Below are positions 1-10,452 of a stretch of DNA of 30,602 nt, in pieces; the first letter of the stretch is position 1, and each line of letters begins with the position of its first letter. The notes under the pieces are model-generated. The model searched no databases, was not told the origin of the DNA, and saw only the letters and a list, made by a program, of their open reading frames with translations. This stretch comes from Mucidula mucida. Taxonomy: Eukaryota > Basidiomycota > Agaricomycetes > Agaricales > Physalacriaceae. The position numbers and the translations under genes were made by a program. The stretch is taken from the NCBI GenBank assembly GCA_015501055.1, contig JADNYV010000416.1, positions 1 through 30,602 of the forward strand, in the 5' to 3' direction.

Positions 1-105
1 CATATTGGGAAGAGTCGTCGGCCTTGCCTAATCTGGCCGTACGGAAATTCGAAAAATCCCCAATCGCGTCACGTAAGCAAAGCTGCCGTTCCCCCATCCT
101 GCACA

Positions 106-686
106 ATGGCGACCTTTTTCACTTGGCTCAAGTCCCCTGCTGCCCGGGAATACTTCTTTAGTGCGTATTCGCGCTCTGTGCTCATCCAACCTCTCACCTT
201 TGCTCCAGGCACTCACTTCTGGGGACCTGTATGTTTACCCCAACGCTATCGTTACTCTCTGCTCAACTGCTCTTCAGGTCGCCAACTGGGGTCTACCTCT
301 AGCTGCCCTCTCCGACTTGGCCAAGGATGAAGAATTCATTTCGGGCTCGATGACAACGACTTGATGTGTTACTCGTATGTTTGCTGGCATGTTATCTGTA
401 AATACATTTGACATCGTACCCAGGATGGTCTTCATGCGCTTTGGTACGCTCTTCGCAGACTAACGGACGCTCTCATTCATTTCCACCGACAGCATGGCGC
501 GTACAGCCGCGAAACTACCTTCTCTTCGCCTGTCACACTACCAACGCCGTCGCCCAGGGTGTACAGGACGCGCGCTTCTTAAATTACTGGTACAATGGTG
601 GACGCGAGAAAAAGCTTGGTTTGACACCAGAGGTGAAGGGCAAAGTCACCGAGGCTATTGAGGCAGCCAAGGATGCTAAAAAGTAA
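106..686 (+). CDS. MPC1: Mitochondrial pyruvate carrier subunit 1 (one-base frameshift)
   Basis: Inner-membrane subunit that, with Mpc2/Mpc3, imports pyruvate into the mitochondrial matrix. Five exons can be read: 106-160, 209-228, 278-374, 424-443 and 493-686, with 48-49 bp GT..AG introns. The spliced protein (about 128 aa, normal for the family) shows the conserved blocks THFWGPVANWGLPLAAL, DEEFISG and VQPRNYLLFACHTTN. Exon 3 is out of frame as written: after SMTTT the frame hits TGA at 362-364, whereas one extra T in the T run at 360-361 gives LMCYS and joins exon 4 exactly. The exon sum is 386 nt, one short of a multiple of three, which fits a single missing base. Start chosen because the upstream stretch is short and the N-terminus MATFFTWLKSPAAREYFFS fits the family. 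It converges on the ligase gene with only about 13 bp between stops. Confidence 0.9.
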
Positions 687-699
687 TCTAGACAAACTT

Positions 700-3600
700 T
701 TATCCCCCGTGCTCTCGTATCTTCTCTTTATAGAAACATCTTATAAGCCACCTACAGATAACCGAATCATAAATCACAGAACCCATCGTCGTCTCCACCC
801 TTCTTCTTCTTACCACTGCTCTGTGCAAGAGCCTGCTTTCGTACATCTCGGCAACCTGCCAATCAGTCAGCCTATCCCAGAAGAGCTTCTTGATAACATA
901 CCTGTTCAGAAGTTGTCGCATCGTCGGCATCTTTGTCATCTCGTATTCGGATAAACCGGGGGAAACGCAGGGAAATGCCTCGCTCATCAGCCTTTGAAAC
1001 GGATCCAGGTTCAAAACAAGTTAACGCGTTAATGTGGAACAAACGCACCAGTCCATGAGCGGCAGTATACACGGGCTCAAACTCAAGTCGGCAGTCAGCA
1101 CCTCCCACACAATTTTTGGTTCGAACCAAATGTCGGGTTTAGCCCCGCCGACTTTCACGTCGCCCCGAACCTTGGTGAGCTCCAAAGGCTGCAGAAGATC
1201 GTAGAACTTCTGTAGAACCTCTTCGGAGAAGCCTGTGCCGATCTTGCAGATCGTTTGATACTCCTCAGAGTCGGCGTCATAGCAAGCGAGTAAGAACGCC
1301 CCGTACACGTTCGTCCGCTTTCCTTTGCCGTAATAACCTCCAACAACAACTAGATCCAGAGAATCGCCGACACCTGCCAGGTAGTCCTTCTTGAGCTAGA
1401 AAAGTTGAGATCGAGATGATGATGAAAGTCTGAGGAACACTAGGCCTACCTTCAACCAATTCACACTACGTCTGCTAGGCTCGTAGAAACTGGCATCAGT
1501 TTCAAGCATCTTGACCATGAGCCCTTCACATCCGTCCTTCACACTCTCTTCAAGGAACGCCTGGATCTCGTCGGTCGATTCGGCATCCGACGACTTGGCA
1601 AAATCAAACTCTCCGTGTACTGGGCTGAAGTGATCTCGTAGAAGAGCGCGACGTTCGTGCAGAGATTTGTGCAGTAATGGCTATGTTTTACAAGTCAGCG
1701 AACATGTTAATGCGTAATGAGAAACACGCGTACTTCGTCGTTCAGATACAGCAGATCAAACGCAAACAAGCATACGCGGACAGTAATATCCTCAACTTTG
1801 ACATCCTTGCGCTTGCGTCGACTGAGTTCCTGGAAGGGCATAATTTTACCAGTCGTGTGATCAAAGGCCACAGCCTCAGTATCCAACACAAATGACTTGG
1901 TAGTGTCTTTGATGCACTAAAGGACAGATAAGAAATGGGTAACAAGCTCGGTCGATCTGCGCACAAACCTTAGGCAATTGTTCCACAAGATCAGGGTATT
2001 TCTTGCTCATATCTTCAGAATTTCGACTGAACACAGCAACAGTGCCATCAGCCAGTTTATGCACCTGTAGTTGTAGTTGGGAATCAATGGTCTCAATATA
2101 AAAAAAGGACGTACTTGAGCACGTTCGCCGTCATATTTATATTCACAGGTAAACCGTTTGTTTTCGAAACGATCAAGCACTTCACCAATGGCCTTTGTCG
2201 GCTTCGCAAGCATAGGTTTGAGTGGAACACCGGGTGTGAGCTTACAGTGCTCGCGCAGGCCGTCCAAACCGTGTTCCAATAATGCAGGGATGACTTGGTC
2301 ATACGAGGGCAACTCGCTAAGAATGTGTCAATCCCGAAGTGTTGGCAAGGTGTCTCGTATACCTATAAACACCTTTCATGACGTTGGAACCTTCCTCCAA
2401 TCGCGCTGCCAGTTTCTCGTTGCTCCATTTCTGTCCAATCCTCTCTTTCTCTGCTAACACGGCTGCGTGTGCAAGGGACACCAGGACAGACCGCTCTGCA
2501 TTACCGATTCGTAGTTTGCCCTCCAAGCTGCGAACAATGTACTTGGCCTCAAAGTCTTGACATGCGGCCAAGAGTTTCGTGATAATGGCTACCTTCTTAC
2601 TTTGTGACTGAAAGGCAGGCATGAGACACCACTGAGTGTGTTGAGAGTAGAATAACGTTACCGAATTACCAGCGGTCAGAGCAATCTCTTTAAGATTCGA
2701 GAAGACAAATGGGATGGTCAGTGCCTTTGGTTTCGCCAGCGTTTTCTGCCGGTTTTTGGAGTTCTGAAGAGACATAAGAATGGCAGAAATGGACCAAGAA
2801 CCTCTACTCGCCATTGCAACAAGACCCAAATCGCCCTCTTTCTTCAGCTCGGCCTTGATCGTAGCAAGGCTTCGTCCTGTAGACTCACCAATTGCCTTGA
2901 TCAACAGACTTTCACCTATACCCAATTCTATGCCTATATAGTCAGGGCTTAGCCGATTGATACAGAGGTATATCGCCTGTAATAGTGATTGGGGATTCCC
3001 ATTGCTTCGTTGAATCACCAGGAGAAGGAAGGATGTGAGCAGGGCAGTCTTCTCTAACCGCTTGGTAGTTGCTTCGATCATGGAGAACACTTTGCTCAAG
3101 GCGGCGTACGGAACGCTAACACATAGATCTGAGTGAAATGAGCAATGCACATGCTGCAAAGAACTCACGGATCTCCGTTCTTCCAACCCCCCTTGATGTC
3201 GACGTCCTCAACCTTGGAAAGGGCAGTTAATGCACTAGAGGCTGGTCAAACAGATACTCTTGAGGTGCTGCCGATAGACCTACCTCTTCGACGCGGCATT
3301 TCCCTCCTTTGTGATACTAGTTTCATCGTCCTCCATGTCCACGTCTTCTGCATCATCCTCACCTTCGTCGTCGCTAGGAGCAGGCGAACCAGATTGTACA
3401 GGAAGATCGTCTTTCTTTGACTTGGTAGTCGGTGCTTTGGAAGATTTCTTAGAAGACGGTTTTGAGGAAGGCGAAGTTTGGGTAGAGGGTGTTGCTATTG
3501 CTTTATTGAAACGCTATCCGTATCCAACGATGGAAAGACGTACCCGACTTGGCACTTGACGGATCGTCGGGCGCTTCATCGTCAGAGTCAACGACTCTTC

Positions 3601-4021
3601 TTCGTTTTGTAGTGCGCGCCTCAGCTAGGATGCGTGTCAAATCAGAAATACAAAATGACGAGGGTCTCACCTGTTGGTGCAGCTGTCTCCTTGCGTTTGG
3701 AGCTTTCTGCTGAAAGAGAGGCTTGAGTGGGAGGTAGAAACGCGGTGTCGACGTGTACCTTTGGACTCTGAGCGCGAATCAACGACCATGGCGTCGCTCT
3801 GCTTGGTCGACGCGTCGACCGCGACTGGCGTTGTCTTCTTTTTGCCCCAGAGCTCCTTCAAATTCGACTGCTGTGGGGGTGCTGGTTTGACCGATGGCGG
3901 CATCTCAAAGAATTTTCCTAAGTGCGAAGTCGGCGCGAATGTTAGACGTGCTGATCAAGAACGAACCTAGAGTTTGCTGACGGCCCATGCGGGTGAGGCG
4001 ACTAAGAAGAACGCGTGACAT
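700..4021 (-). CDS. LIG1: ATP-dependent DNA ligase I (Cdc9/LIG1), two frameshifts near the 3' end
   Basis: Joins Okazaki fragments and seals nicks in repair. About a dozen exons. Exon 1 (3967-4021) joins exon 2 at 3917 to give QQTLGKFF, a PCNA-interacting (PIP) box. An acidic, Lys/Ser-rich linker with KRRRVV follows, then the DNA-binding domain (3180-2320), the nucleotidyltransferase domain with motif I KYDGE (catalytic Lys codon 2136-2138), motif [18 protein letters not shown], motif IIIa [11 protein letters not shown], motif [10 protein letters not shown] and motif V LKKDYL, and the OB fold with [13 protein letters not shown]. Two one-base deletions break the frame: at 1072/1073 (between LSLSP and VYTAAHGL) and at 840/841 (between VAEMY and RKQALAQ). 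If both are assembly errors the protein ends at TGA 767-769; read as written after the second, it runs to 700. Start: the Met at 4021 precedes a basic, mitochondrial-type leader; a second Met at 3988 directly precedes the PIP box. Confidence 0.92.
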
Positions 4022-4037
4022 GATCACACTCACGCGT
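3967..4037 (-). promoter_or_regulatory. LIG1 leader: two in-frame starts and an upstream ACGCGT box
   Basis: Exon 1 reads [19 protein letters not shown], with Met codons at 4021 and 3988. The first 11 residues are basic and hydrophobic without acids, as in a mitochondrial presequence; the second Met would give a form starting just before the PIP box. Yeast Cdc9 is known to use two starts for mitochondrial and nuclear forms. An ACGCGT hexamer lies at 4032-4037, 11 bp upstream of the first ATG. ACGCGT is the yeast MCB element used by S-phase genes including CDC9. The hexamer also occurs elsewhere in this window, so its role here is inferred from position only. Confidence 0.45.
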
Positions 4038-4320
4038 CGGTGACAGAGTTTCTCTCAAGATAGGGGCGTATTCTGCTTGTCTGACGTGCTTAGTCTTCCT
4101 ACTTCCCTCTCAGTCATGTACACTCAGCTCGTCTCAGGACGAATGTTATATACTGGAGCACTAGTAAGACGACTTTCGGTTCCTCCTCGTTATTATTAGT
4201 GAGTTATTGTGTAGGGATACGTCATGCACGAAGTAACAGGCACAGTAGATCATGAGTTGAGGGGACGTTCAATGGCAGCTGTCATTTAACATCATCTCCC
4301 TTCAAGTTCTGAGAACATCC

Positions 4321-4937
4321 AACCCGTAGCACAGTCGCATATATATGCGCATACCGTATGCGCCGGCATATGTGCATATGGCGAGAAAGTCGACTTCGGA
4401 GTTCCAAAGTGAGATCCCGAGACTTGCCCGAGACGAACCTTGACCCTGGTCGGGATCGATGCGCTACGGCAAGCTGCTCAACGTCGGACAAGGCGTTATT
4501 CTCGTAGATTCAGTGAGTTATGTTCTTATGATCATCTACTATGTGATGTTACTTGTGTTCATTGAAGCGGGAAAGTTAAAAGAACATTTTGAAGTAGTAT
4601 ACAGCTCCATACATTAATTCTACTTGCTACAATGGGCAAAGAGTTGGTGCTACAAGATTGCTTGCCATTCAAGACTGACAAAATTGAGCAGATACTAACA
4701 AGAAACATCAGAGAGACACCAAGGACACTACGCCGCCACTCAACGCCACGCTTGGAGGCCGCCCCGAGGGCGCGATCAGAGGCGGCAACGTGTTCGCGGA
4801 GATTCTAATCGAAATTTGATGGCAAAATTGCTGGTATATGCAGGCGCATACGGTGCATATCGGATGAACGCCGTATATGCAGTTCCTGACCCTATATGTG
4901 CGCATATCTGCATACGTATGCGACTGTTCTACGGGTT
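4321..4937. mobile_element. Candidate MITE-like element with terminal inverted repeats
   Basis: The ends 4321-4341 and 4917-4937 are inverted copies matching at 20 of 21 positions (AACCCGTAG, then C or A, then ACAGTCGCATA). A second inverted pair lies inside: 4354-4371 against 4836-4853, 17 of 18 matching (CCGTATGCGCC, then G or T, then GCATAT). Both ends are full of short palindromes of the type TATATGCGCATA, GCATACGTATGC and GCATATGTGCATATG. No convincing ORF lies inside. No clear target-site duplication was seen. It fits a non-autonomous foldback or MITE element, but I do not recognise the family. It sits between the ligase promoter and the 3' end of the RNA-binding gene. Confidence 0.5.
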
Positions 4938-5444
4938 CGACATTGACGAAACCAGTTTCGATTGTGATTCCAGATGTGATCTTGATGATGATCAATTATT
5001 CAAGCAAGGCTCACCACTCTTGCCACCCGGGCTATCAATGCAGGATTCGAGGAAAACATCTAGTCCAGGATTTCAAGTACATGCTCTATATCCCGGTCAC
5101 TCATCTGGGCGTCAATTCAATAAAGTAATACCTGACTGCTATTCCTTCTGCCGTCCGAATTCCTATATGCATCACGGAAAATATTCATTTTGAGGTCAAT
5201 ACCTAACACACACACCAGATCAAGTAAGGCAGGCAGGCCAAATTCAACAACAACATAAATAGAACCTGCCTGAAGAAACGCCACAGGCCGTTCAATGAGA
5301 ATCTGCGTAAAAGAATGGCTGACATGGATCAAATCCCAGGGAACTGGACAGTCAAACGAATTGCATAGCATATCTGTTCTTGCAAAAGAAGTTTTAGTAT
5401 AACTCGAGAGCGATCGACTCCAAAGGGTATCGTCCGTCGACAGT
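4938..5444. other. Intergenic stretch, no gene seen
   Basis: About 500 bp between the inverted-repeat element and the stop codon of the RNA-binding protein gene. It would include that gene's 3' UTR. Open frames here have no recognisable similarity and look like chance. No tRNA or repeat was seen. Confidence 0.5.
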
Positions 5445-7677
5445 TCATTGGTGAGCCTGCATAATGGCATCCGAGATGAAGATAGCCGACACTTGGTTGC
5501 CGCCAAACCAACGACCATTGAGACCCTGTACGGCTTCTTTAGCAGACTCCACAGTGTCGAACTTGACATAAATTTCGCCCTAGCGCACGTCATTTGAATT
5601 TCCATGAACCAGAGATATATACACGAACCTGCGACTCTTTCTCGACCTTGATGGCGAGGACTTTACCGTACTTGGTGGAACATTCGTTCCTAACTTCTTC
5701 AGCAAGTTCCTTGTCCCAATTTGGCTCTGTTTCTCTGAAAAAATCTCAATGAGGAACGACTGGAGCAAGCTGATAAGTTGACGAACTCTTCAGGGTTGAA
5801 CATATCTTTGAGAAGAACTGAGCGTGATTGCATAGATTGAGGTATGTTCGGGCGCGCGCTGTCGGAATATCAGTAGACGTTTGATGCGGAGGGGGGGGAG
5901 ACATACACTGGTTCGGGGAGAGTGAATGCAGGTTCAGTTCTAGCAAGTTTCTGCATTAGCGCTTGACGGGAAGCTGCGTTCAAGTTACCGCCTAGTGAAA
6001 TTGAATCAGTTGGTTGACAGCGACGAGGAAGGAAAGGATCCGCGTACCACCCGAATCTTCGAGGGAATCTTGCGTCGTGTATCTGACAGTGCCCTTTTCA
6101 TGGACAGTATTGACACGTAGCTGTTGATGTATTAGAATTGCGATATGGAAGACTCGCCAGCAACTTGCCTGTCTGCCTGCAAGTTCGAAGCCTTCCATCT
6201 GCTCAAGAGCCATTCTCGCGTCTTCCGCGCGTTTGTACCTAGGAGCAGTATAGGACAGGTGATACAGACAGGACATCAACATACTGTACAAATGCATATC
6301 CCTTGCTGCGACCAGTCATTGGATCGCGGTGAAGATCTACAAACTCAAGTTCGCCAAAGGGCTCAAACACCTGTTTGATGTCTGATTCCGTGAGATTAAA
6401 GTGCAACGATCCGACATAAAGCCTGAAGATCATGAATTAGTATACCACTTTAGGTGAAGGGAAAAACATACTGCATAGCGCCGTGAGGTGCGCTAACACC
6501 CGGCGGCAAGTTCAAATTACTGATGAGGAAAATCAGAAACTAAGCTAGGGATAACCCGAATGTCTTACCCATCACCGGGATGAAGTCGGTTTCGTTCAGA
6601 TTCGGTTAATTGGACAAGAATGGGGAGACCCATGACGACAGTTCCAGAGAGATTCAACGCCTTTTCTACCAGGTCAACAGTCCGGAACTCGACATAACCA
6701 ATACTGAAGAAAATAAATCTTAATTTGCTTAAGGCAGGTATGTGCGCACCCTTTAGAACGGCGCGAAAGTCTGTCCGTGACAATTCTAGAGTCCATGACT
6801 GTGTTATCGCCGAGTTTATCTTCGAAAAAGTAACCTAAATCTCTGGCGGTCAGCCTGGCAGCCAGCTGCGATACGAATACCGATCGGGCTTCGGAGTCGT
6901 CTTCTTTTGGTTCGTCGGGATTGTAAGGCTCCGGCTCCTCTACAGGTTCCTCGAACGCAGGAGAGTTGCGTCTTCAAAATGCTCTGTTAACAAAAGACTG
7001 ATTAGAAAAGCTGAAAATACGCACTTGGGCGGCGGCGGTGGCGGTGGCAATGGTGGACTGCGACGACGAGGAGAGTCCTCGTAAGGGCGGCGACTGTCCC
7101 TCCGACGACGGTCATCATCGCGAGGAGGGCGGGAGCTTCGGTCTCCGTTCTTTTGCTCTGACGAACGGTCACGGCCAGAGGTCTTGCTAACGGGGCTGTC
7201 TCGGGGATTGGGGGGCGGAGAGGTCGTTCTCATTCTTTTAGGTCGCTCTTCTCCCTCTGGAGCATCAGCCTCGTCGCGCTTCCTGCGACGATCACGATCC
7301 TCGCGGTCTCTGTCTCGGCGACGCTCTCGGCTGTCGCCTCTATCCCTTTTTCTCTCGCTACGGTGGCTGTCGCGTCTGTGATCCCTGTCCCGGTATTTAT
7401 CGCGGGAGCGGTCTCTGTCCTTGTCTCTGTAGCGGTCTCTATCACCTCTGTCCCGACTACGGCGACGAGGCTCGTCATCACGCCGCCTTTCGCGTCGGTC
7501 CCTATCCCTTGAGTTTGACCTGTGGGATCGTTTTGTGCGCAAAGTATCGGTGGAATGATCACGAGCCCTTGAAATTGCTCAATGAGAAAGGCAGTAAATT
7601 CTTAAATGGCAGAGCACATACGACTTTGGAGGCGCAGACTCTCTGTCAACCTCCATTTTGCTGTTTGGGGATGACAT
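5445..7677 (-). CDS. RBM39: SR-rich RNA-binding splicing factor, RBM39/Rsd1 (CC1-like) family
   Basis: Nuclear splicing factor, expected to act in 3' splice-site recognition with U2AF-type proteins. The short exon 1 (7622-7677) encodes MSSPNSKMEVDRESAPPKS; a 102-bp intron joins it in frame to an exon rich in RD, RS and ER dipeptides, followed by a Pro run. RRM1 has RSVFVSQLAARLTARDLGYF and KGIGYVEFRTVD. RRM2 has LYVGSLHFNLTESDIKQVF (RNP2) and KGYAFVQY (RNP1). A linker ending VLLKDMFNPEE leads to the third, U2AF-homology-motif RRM: NWDKELAEEV, GKVLAIKVEKESQ, GEIYVKF and GLNGRWFGGNQVSAIFISD. The stop is at 5445-5447. This domain order is that of RBM39/CAPER and S. pombe Rsd1. All splices checked keep frame, including the GTATGT donor after PEPV. 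The start at 7677 was chosen over the non-ATG frames near 7542. Confidence 0.9.
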
Positions 7678-7938
7678 GGCGGTTCGAAGAGAAGCTGTAC
7701 CAAACACGTGTAAATAACCGCCACGCCAACTGTCACTTGCCTTTTCAAGATGACTTTCATTGCAACATGATTACTTATTTGTATGCTCGTTTCTGCACGT
7801 CTAATGGACTTGGACTGACTCTGAGAACTGTAATCCGGCTATTCTCGCACTCCAAAATCCGGATCGGCAGAGGCGGTCCGGACGCATGACCGTTTGTCCA
7901 TCTGGTTGCTCAGACTCTGTTGGCTCTTCTTCTCCATC
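7678..7938. promoter_or_regulatory. Divergent promoter region, RBM39-like / SDR
   Basis: The 261 bp between two divergent start codons must hold both promoters and 5' UTRs. I see no clear TATA box or repeat in it. Confidence 0.4.
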
Positions 7939-8967
7939 ATGGCTTTCCCCCTAGCATTGGATAAAGTAGTCGTTATTACTGGCGCTTCTCGAGGAATCGG
8001 TCGCGGCTGGTGAGCTTGATCGGAACGATAACTCCAAACTTGATTTGACGCGTGCCCTCCAAGCGCTTTGGAGTTTGCCAAACATGGCGCTTCGGGATTA
8101 GTCCTTCATTACTACGGAGACGCAGAGACTACCAAAGAGATCGAGTCATTGAAAGCTGAGTTAGAGAACGACACGACCAAGGTCGTTTCGGTAGCAGGCG
8201 ACATTGCTGATCCAGAAACATCTACCAAGGTTAGAGGTCTGTTCGTGCTATAATGCTGTACCAAGTTGTTCCCAGATCGTAAAGGCTGGTGTTGATGCCT
8301 TTGGGCGCATTGACGTCTTAGTGTCAAATGCTGGAATCTGTCCGTTCGCCGAATTTCTTACTATGCCGCTCGGGACATGGGAGCGCACTCGCCAAGTAAA
8401 TTTGGACGGAACGTTCTACATCACTCAAGGTGTGTAGTATGTACATGATATCTTTGCAGTACTTAGCGCGAACCAGCCGTGGCCAACCAAATGAAGGACC
8501 AGACACCTCAAGGAGGCGCTATCATCGGTGTATCTTCCATCTCAGCTTTCTTCGGCGGTGCACAACAATGGTTAGTGTTCTCACTAAGCTTTCCGTGACT
8601 ACCGCCGACTTCGACTCAGTCACTATACACCTACGAAGGCCGGCATACTTTCTTTAATGCAAAGTTGTGCAGTGGCTCTGGGAAAGTATAACATCAGAGC
8701 CAATGCCGTCTTGCCTGGAACAATCGCGACAGATATCAACAAGGAAGACTTGTCTGATGAGGAGAAACGCGACTATATGACAAAACGCACCTGCCTCGGT
8801 CGTCTAGGAGGTATGCGATGAGCGCGCTCTCTTCTCATCGTCTGACATGTTCTGCAGCTCCCGATGATCTTGCCGGGCCGGTGGTGTTTTTGGCAAGTCA
8901 CCTGGCCAAGTATATCACGGGGACGTCTTTACTTGTTGACGGTGGCCTTGCTGTTAACCTCCAATGA
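7939..8967 (+). CDS. LRA1: Short-chain dehydrogenase, probably L-rhamnose 1-dehydrogenase
   Basis: NAD(P)-dependent oxidoreductase of the classical SDR fold. Six exons (7939-8009, 8064-8229, 8276-8429, 8477-8570, 8620-8810, 8858-8967) sum to 786 nt, an intact 261-aa frame. Cofactor motif TGASRGIG is at residues 14-21; VSNAG takes the place of NNAG; the active site has GVSSIS and YTPTKAG (Tyr and Lys of the YxxxK motif); LPGTIATDI and a C-terminal LLVDGGLAVNLQ follow. The segments HYTPTKAGILSLMQS and VDGGL..NLQ closely recall fungal L-rhamnose 1-dehydrogenase, the first step of the non-phosphorylating L-rhamnose pathway, but the substrate is inferred and no other pathway gene is in the window. 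The part from 8516 on is duplicated at 18988-19439. Confidence 0.82.
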
Positions 8968-9045
8968 AGTGTATATAACAACTTTAGAAGAGATTCTTGA
9001 CTGAAGTTCGTAAAAACAGTGTACATTTTGCCCGAAGTGGCATCA

Positions 9046-9709
9046 TCATACGGACATAACCGACAATGGTTGTCCATCCACCTCAACAGGTTCCGCGGAA
9101 ACCAAGACAGTAACCCAGTGTGCCCAGTTCGTAGTCGACGGATTCTTCCAAGCATGCAAACCGCCTTTCATTACGACAACGTCCCCTGGCGTTTTGATAT
9201 GCGTCTCTGACCCATCCTCCATCATAAGAATCAGCTCCCCTTCAACTAGACGATGTTAGTCCAGTGGCAATATCGATAACGTTGCCTACCGAGGATGTTG
9301 TAATCCTGGGATGAGGAGCGATGCTTCACGTTAATCAGATAATGGTGCTGACATGGCTCGCCACGACTGACCATGGGGGTGACTCCTCCGGGACACAGAA
9401 GAGTCGCTCCGGTATTTGCTCCTGGTCCCTTTGGAAGCAGATTCAGATTGTTCGGATCTAGCTCTCTTTCAGCCCCATCTATACTTCAATCGAGATCAAT
9501 ATGGTCAATAGAGGAGAAAGAGCTACAAGTACCCACGAGGAGTTATTGTCTTTGGTCGGTAGACCGTCTTCAATAATGTAGATGGTCGCTACTTTCGCTC
9601 CCAATGACGGGATATCGTGCCACTGCTGTTTGCTATCGATTTGTATGCATGCTTGCCCATCTTCGTTGTGAGAAGTAACGATACGACGAGTGTTGGGTGG
9701 GGTAGACAT
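9046..9709 (-). CDS. Small cupin-fold protein, copy 1
   Basis: Single-domain cupin of 166 aa. Four exons (9709-9537, 9465-9372, 9323-9290, 9245-9046) sum to 501 nt in frame. The N-terminus MSTPPNTRRIVTSHNEDG is followed by IPSLGAKVATIYIIEDG. The core reads GVTPMHRSSSQDYNILVEGE (cupin motif 1: one His, a Glu after the Gly-x-x-x-x-x-Gly turn), then ELILMMEDGS, TPGDVVVMKGGLHAWKNPS (motif 2, with the second His) and ending in LSVMSV. This layout is common in fungal small cupins of unknown substrate. A TATATAA box (9785-9791 read on the minus strand) lies about 75 bp upstream of the ATG. A second, apparently identical gene is at 19518-20181. The substrate is unknown. Confidence 0.8.
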
Positions 9710-9864
9710 GATGGTTTGTTCACAAGTGGAAATCAGAGTCTCGGGCCGTTGCCCGTGGAGGTGTATGAGCTGGCAGTGGATCTTATATAAAGCAGATAAA
9801 GTACAACAAGCCCTCGACGCGAAGTCTACCGTACACGTACTCATGGTGCAGTATCTTTAACTTA

Positions 9865-10110
9865 TTAGACAAGGCCACATGAATTCAAAGACGCGGACGT
9901 ACAATAATAATACTCGTCGATGAGCGGTATCCAGTCCTTCAACAACGCACCGAAGAGACCAATCAGCGGAGTGTGCATAGTACGGTCTGCGACAGCGTCC
10001 AATTTGGGTCTAAAAGAGATATGAGGCAAATTTGCGAAACAAACGTTTGACATACCTTGTATATGTTTTCCAAATGGAATCGCGAAGTAGATACCAAAGC
10101 ATATCTCTAT
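9865..10110 (-). pseudogene. PEX16: 3' fragment of PEX16, left copy
   Basis: Encodes only the last two coding segments of PEX16: ..DRDMLWYLLRDSIWKTYTR, an intron, then PKLDAVADRT through GALLKDWIPLIDEYYYC to the stop at 9865-9867. It is identical to the intact gene at 20337-20582 and is cut off at 10110, where the retroelement 5' end begins. With no start or N-terminus it cannot make Pex16. Confidence 0.93.
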
Positions 10111-10112
10111 TC

Positions 10113-10257
10113 CGCGATAAGTCATCGCGAGGTACGAGCGGTAAACTTATCTTAGGATAAGATAGTGCCGGGCCATCTAGGGCCGTAGTCATCTACTTCA
10201 TACATGTACATACAACACGACAGCTTTACAATCCTTGGGGATACTACCTGTCGTGTT
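10113..10257 (+). other. Retroelement 5' leader with two short hairpins
   Basis: At the very 5' end CGCGAT (10113-10118) and ATCGCG (10124-10129) form a 6-bp stem with a 5-nt loop. Further in, AACACGACAG (10214-10223) and CTGTCGTGTT (10248-10257) form a perfect 10-bp stem with a 24-nt loop. Both are kept in the right arm. Their role is unknown; they could mark the element terminus or leader RNA structure. Confidence 0.45.
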
Positions 10258-10452
10258 CTCCATCGTCGCGGTTACGCCTTCTGATCCTCGTTCTTTCCTG
10301 AAATTTCTTTTCTGTCCTTTCCTTCCTTGTTCAGCTGTGCTTTTCGTAAGGCAGTTGATTCAGGCTTCTATTCGTTAGGGCTTGCTATCGGTTGCCCTTC
10401 GTGGGGACTGATCCTTTTTTTTTCTGGACGACAAAATTTTCGCCTCGTCCCG

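Larger units (their letters stand above)
8516..10110. repeat. Direct repeat, left copy (1595 bp)
   Basis: Matches 18988-20582 at a constant offset of 10472 bp, with no indel over the whole length and identical predicted proteins. It starts inside the SDR exon (CGCTATCATCGG), covers the cupin gene and ends inside a PEX16 exon (ATATCTCTAT). Outside these limits the copies differ at once. No mismatch was seen by reading, though an alignment was not run. Confidence 0.93.

Noticed and set aside
700..4021. LIG1 as a pseudogene
   Set aside because: All catalytic motifs are kept and the only faults are two one-base losses of the kind seen in other essential genes here; assembly error is more likely.
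4420..4500. Possible tRNA-like stretch near GGTCGGGATCGATGCG
   Set aside because: No cloverleaf with matching acceptor and T arms could be drawn.
5117..5605. 162-codon minus-strand ORF downstream of the RBM39-like gene
   Set aside because: It lies partly antisense-frame to the third RRM and partly in 3' flank, with no recognisable similarity.
10140..10165. Palindrome CTTATC..GATAAG near the element 5' end as a target-site or terminal inverted repeat
   Set aside because: Only 6-bp arms, and no 3' end of the element is present to compare with.
10327..10452. N-terminal extension of Gag upstream of 10453
   Set aside because: The longer frame has no ATG before 10453; it begins at a TTG and is probably 5' leader.
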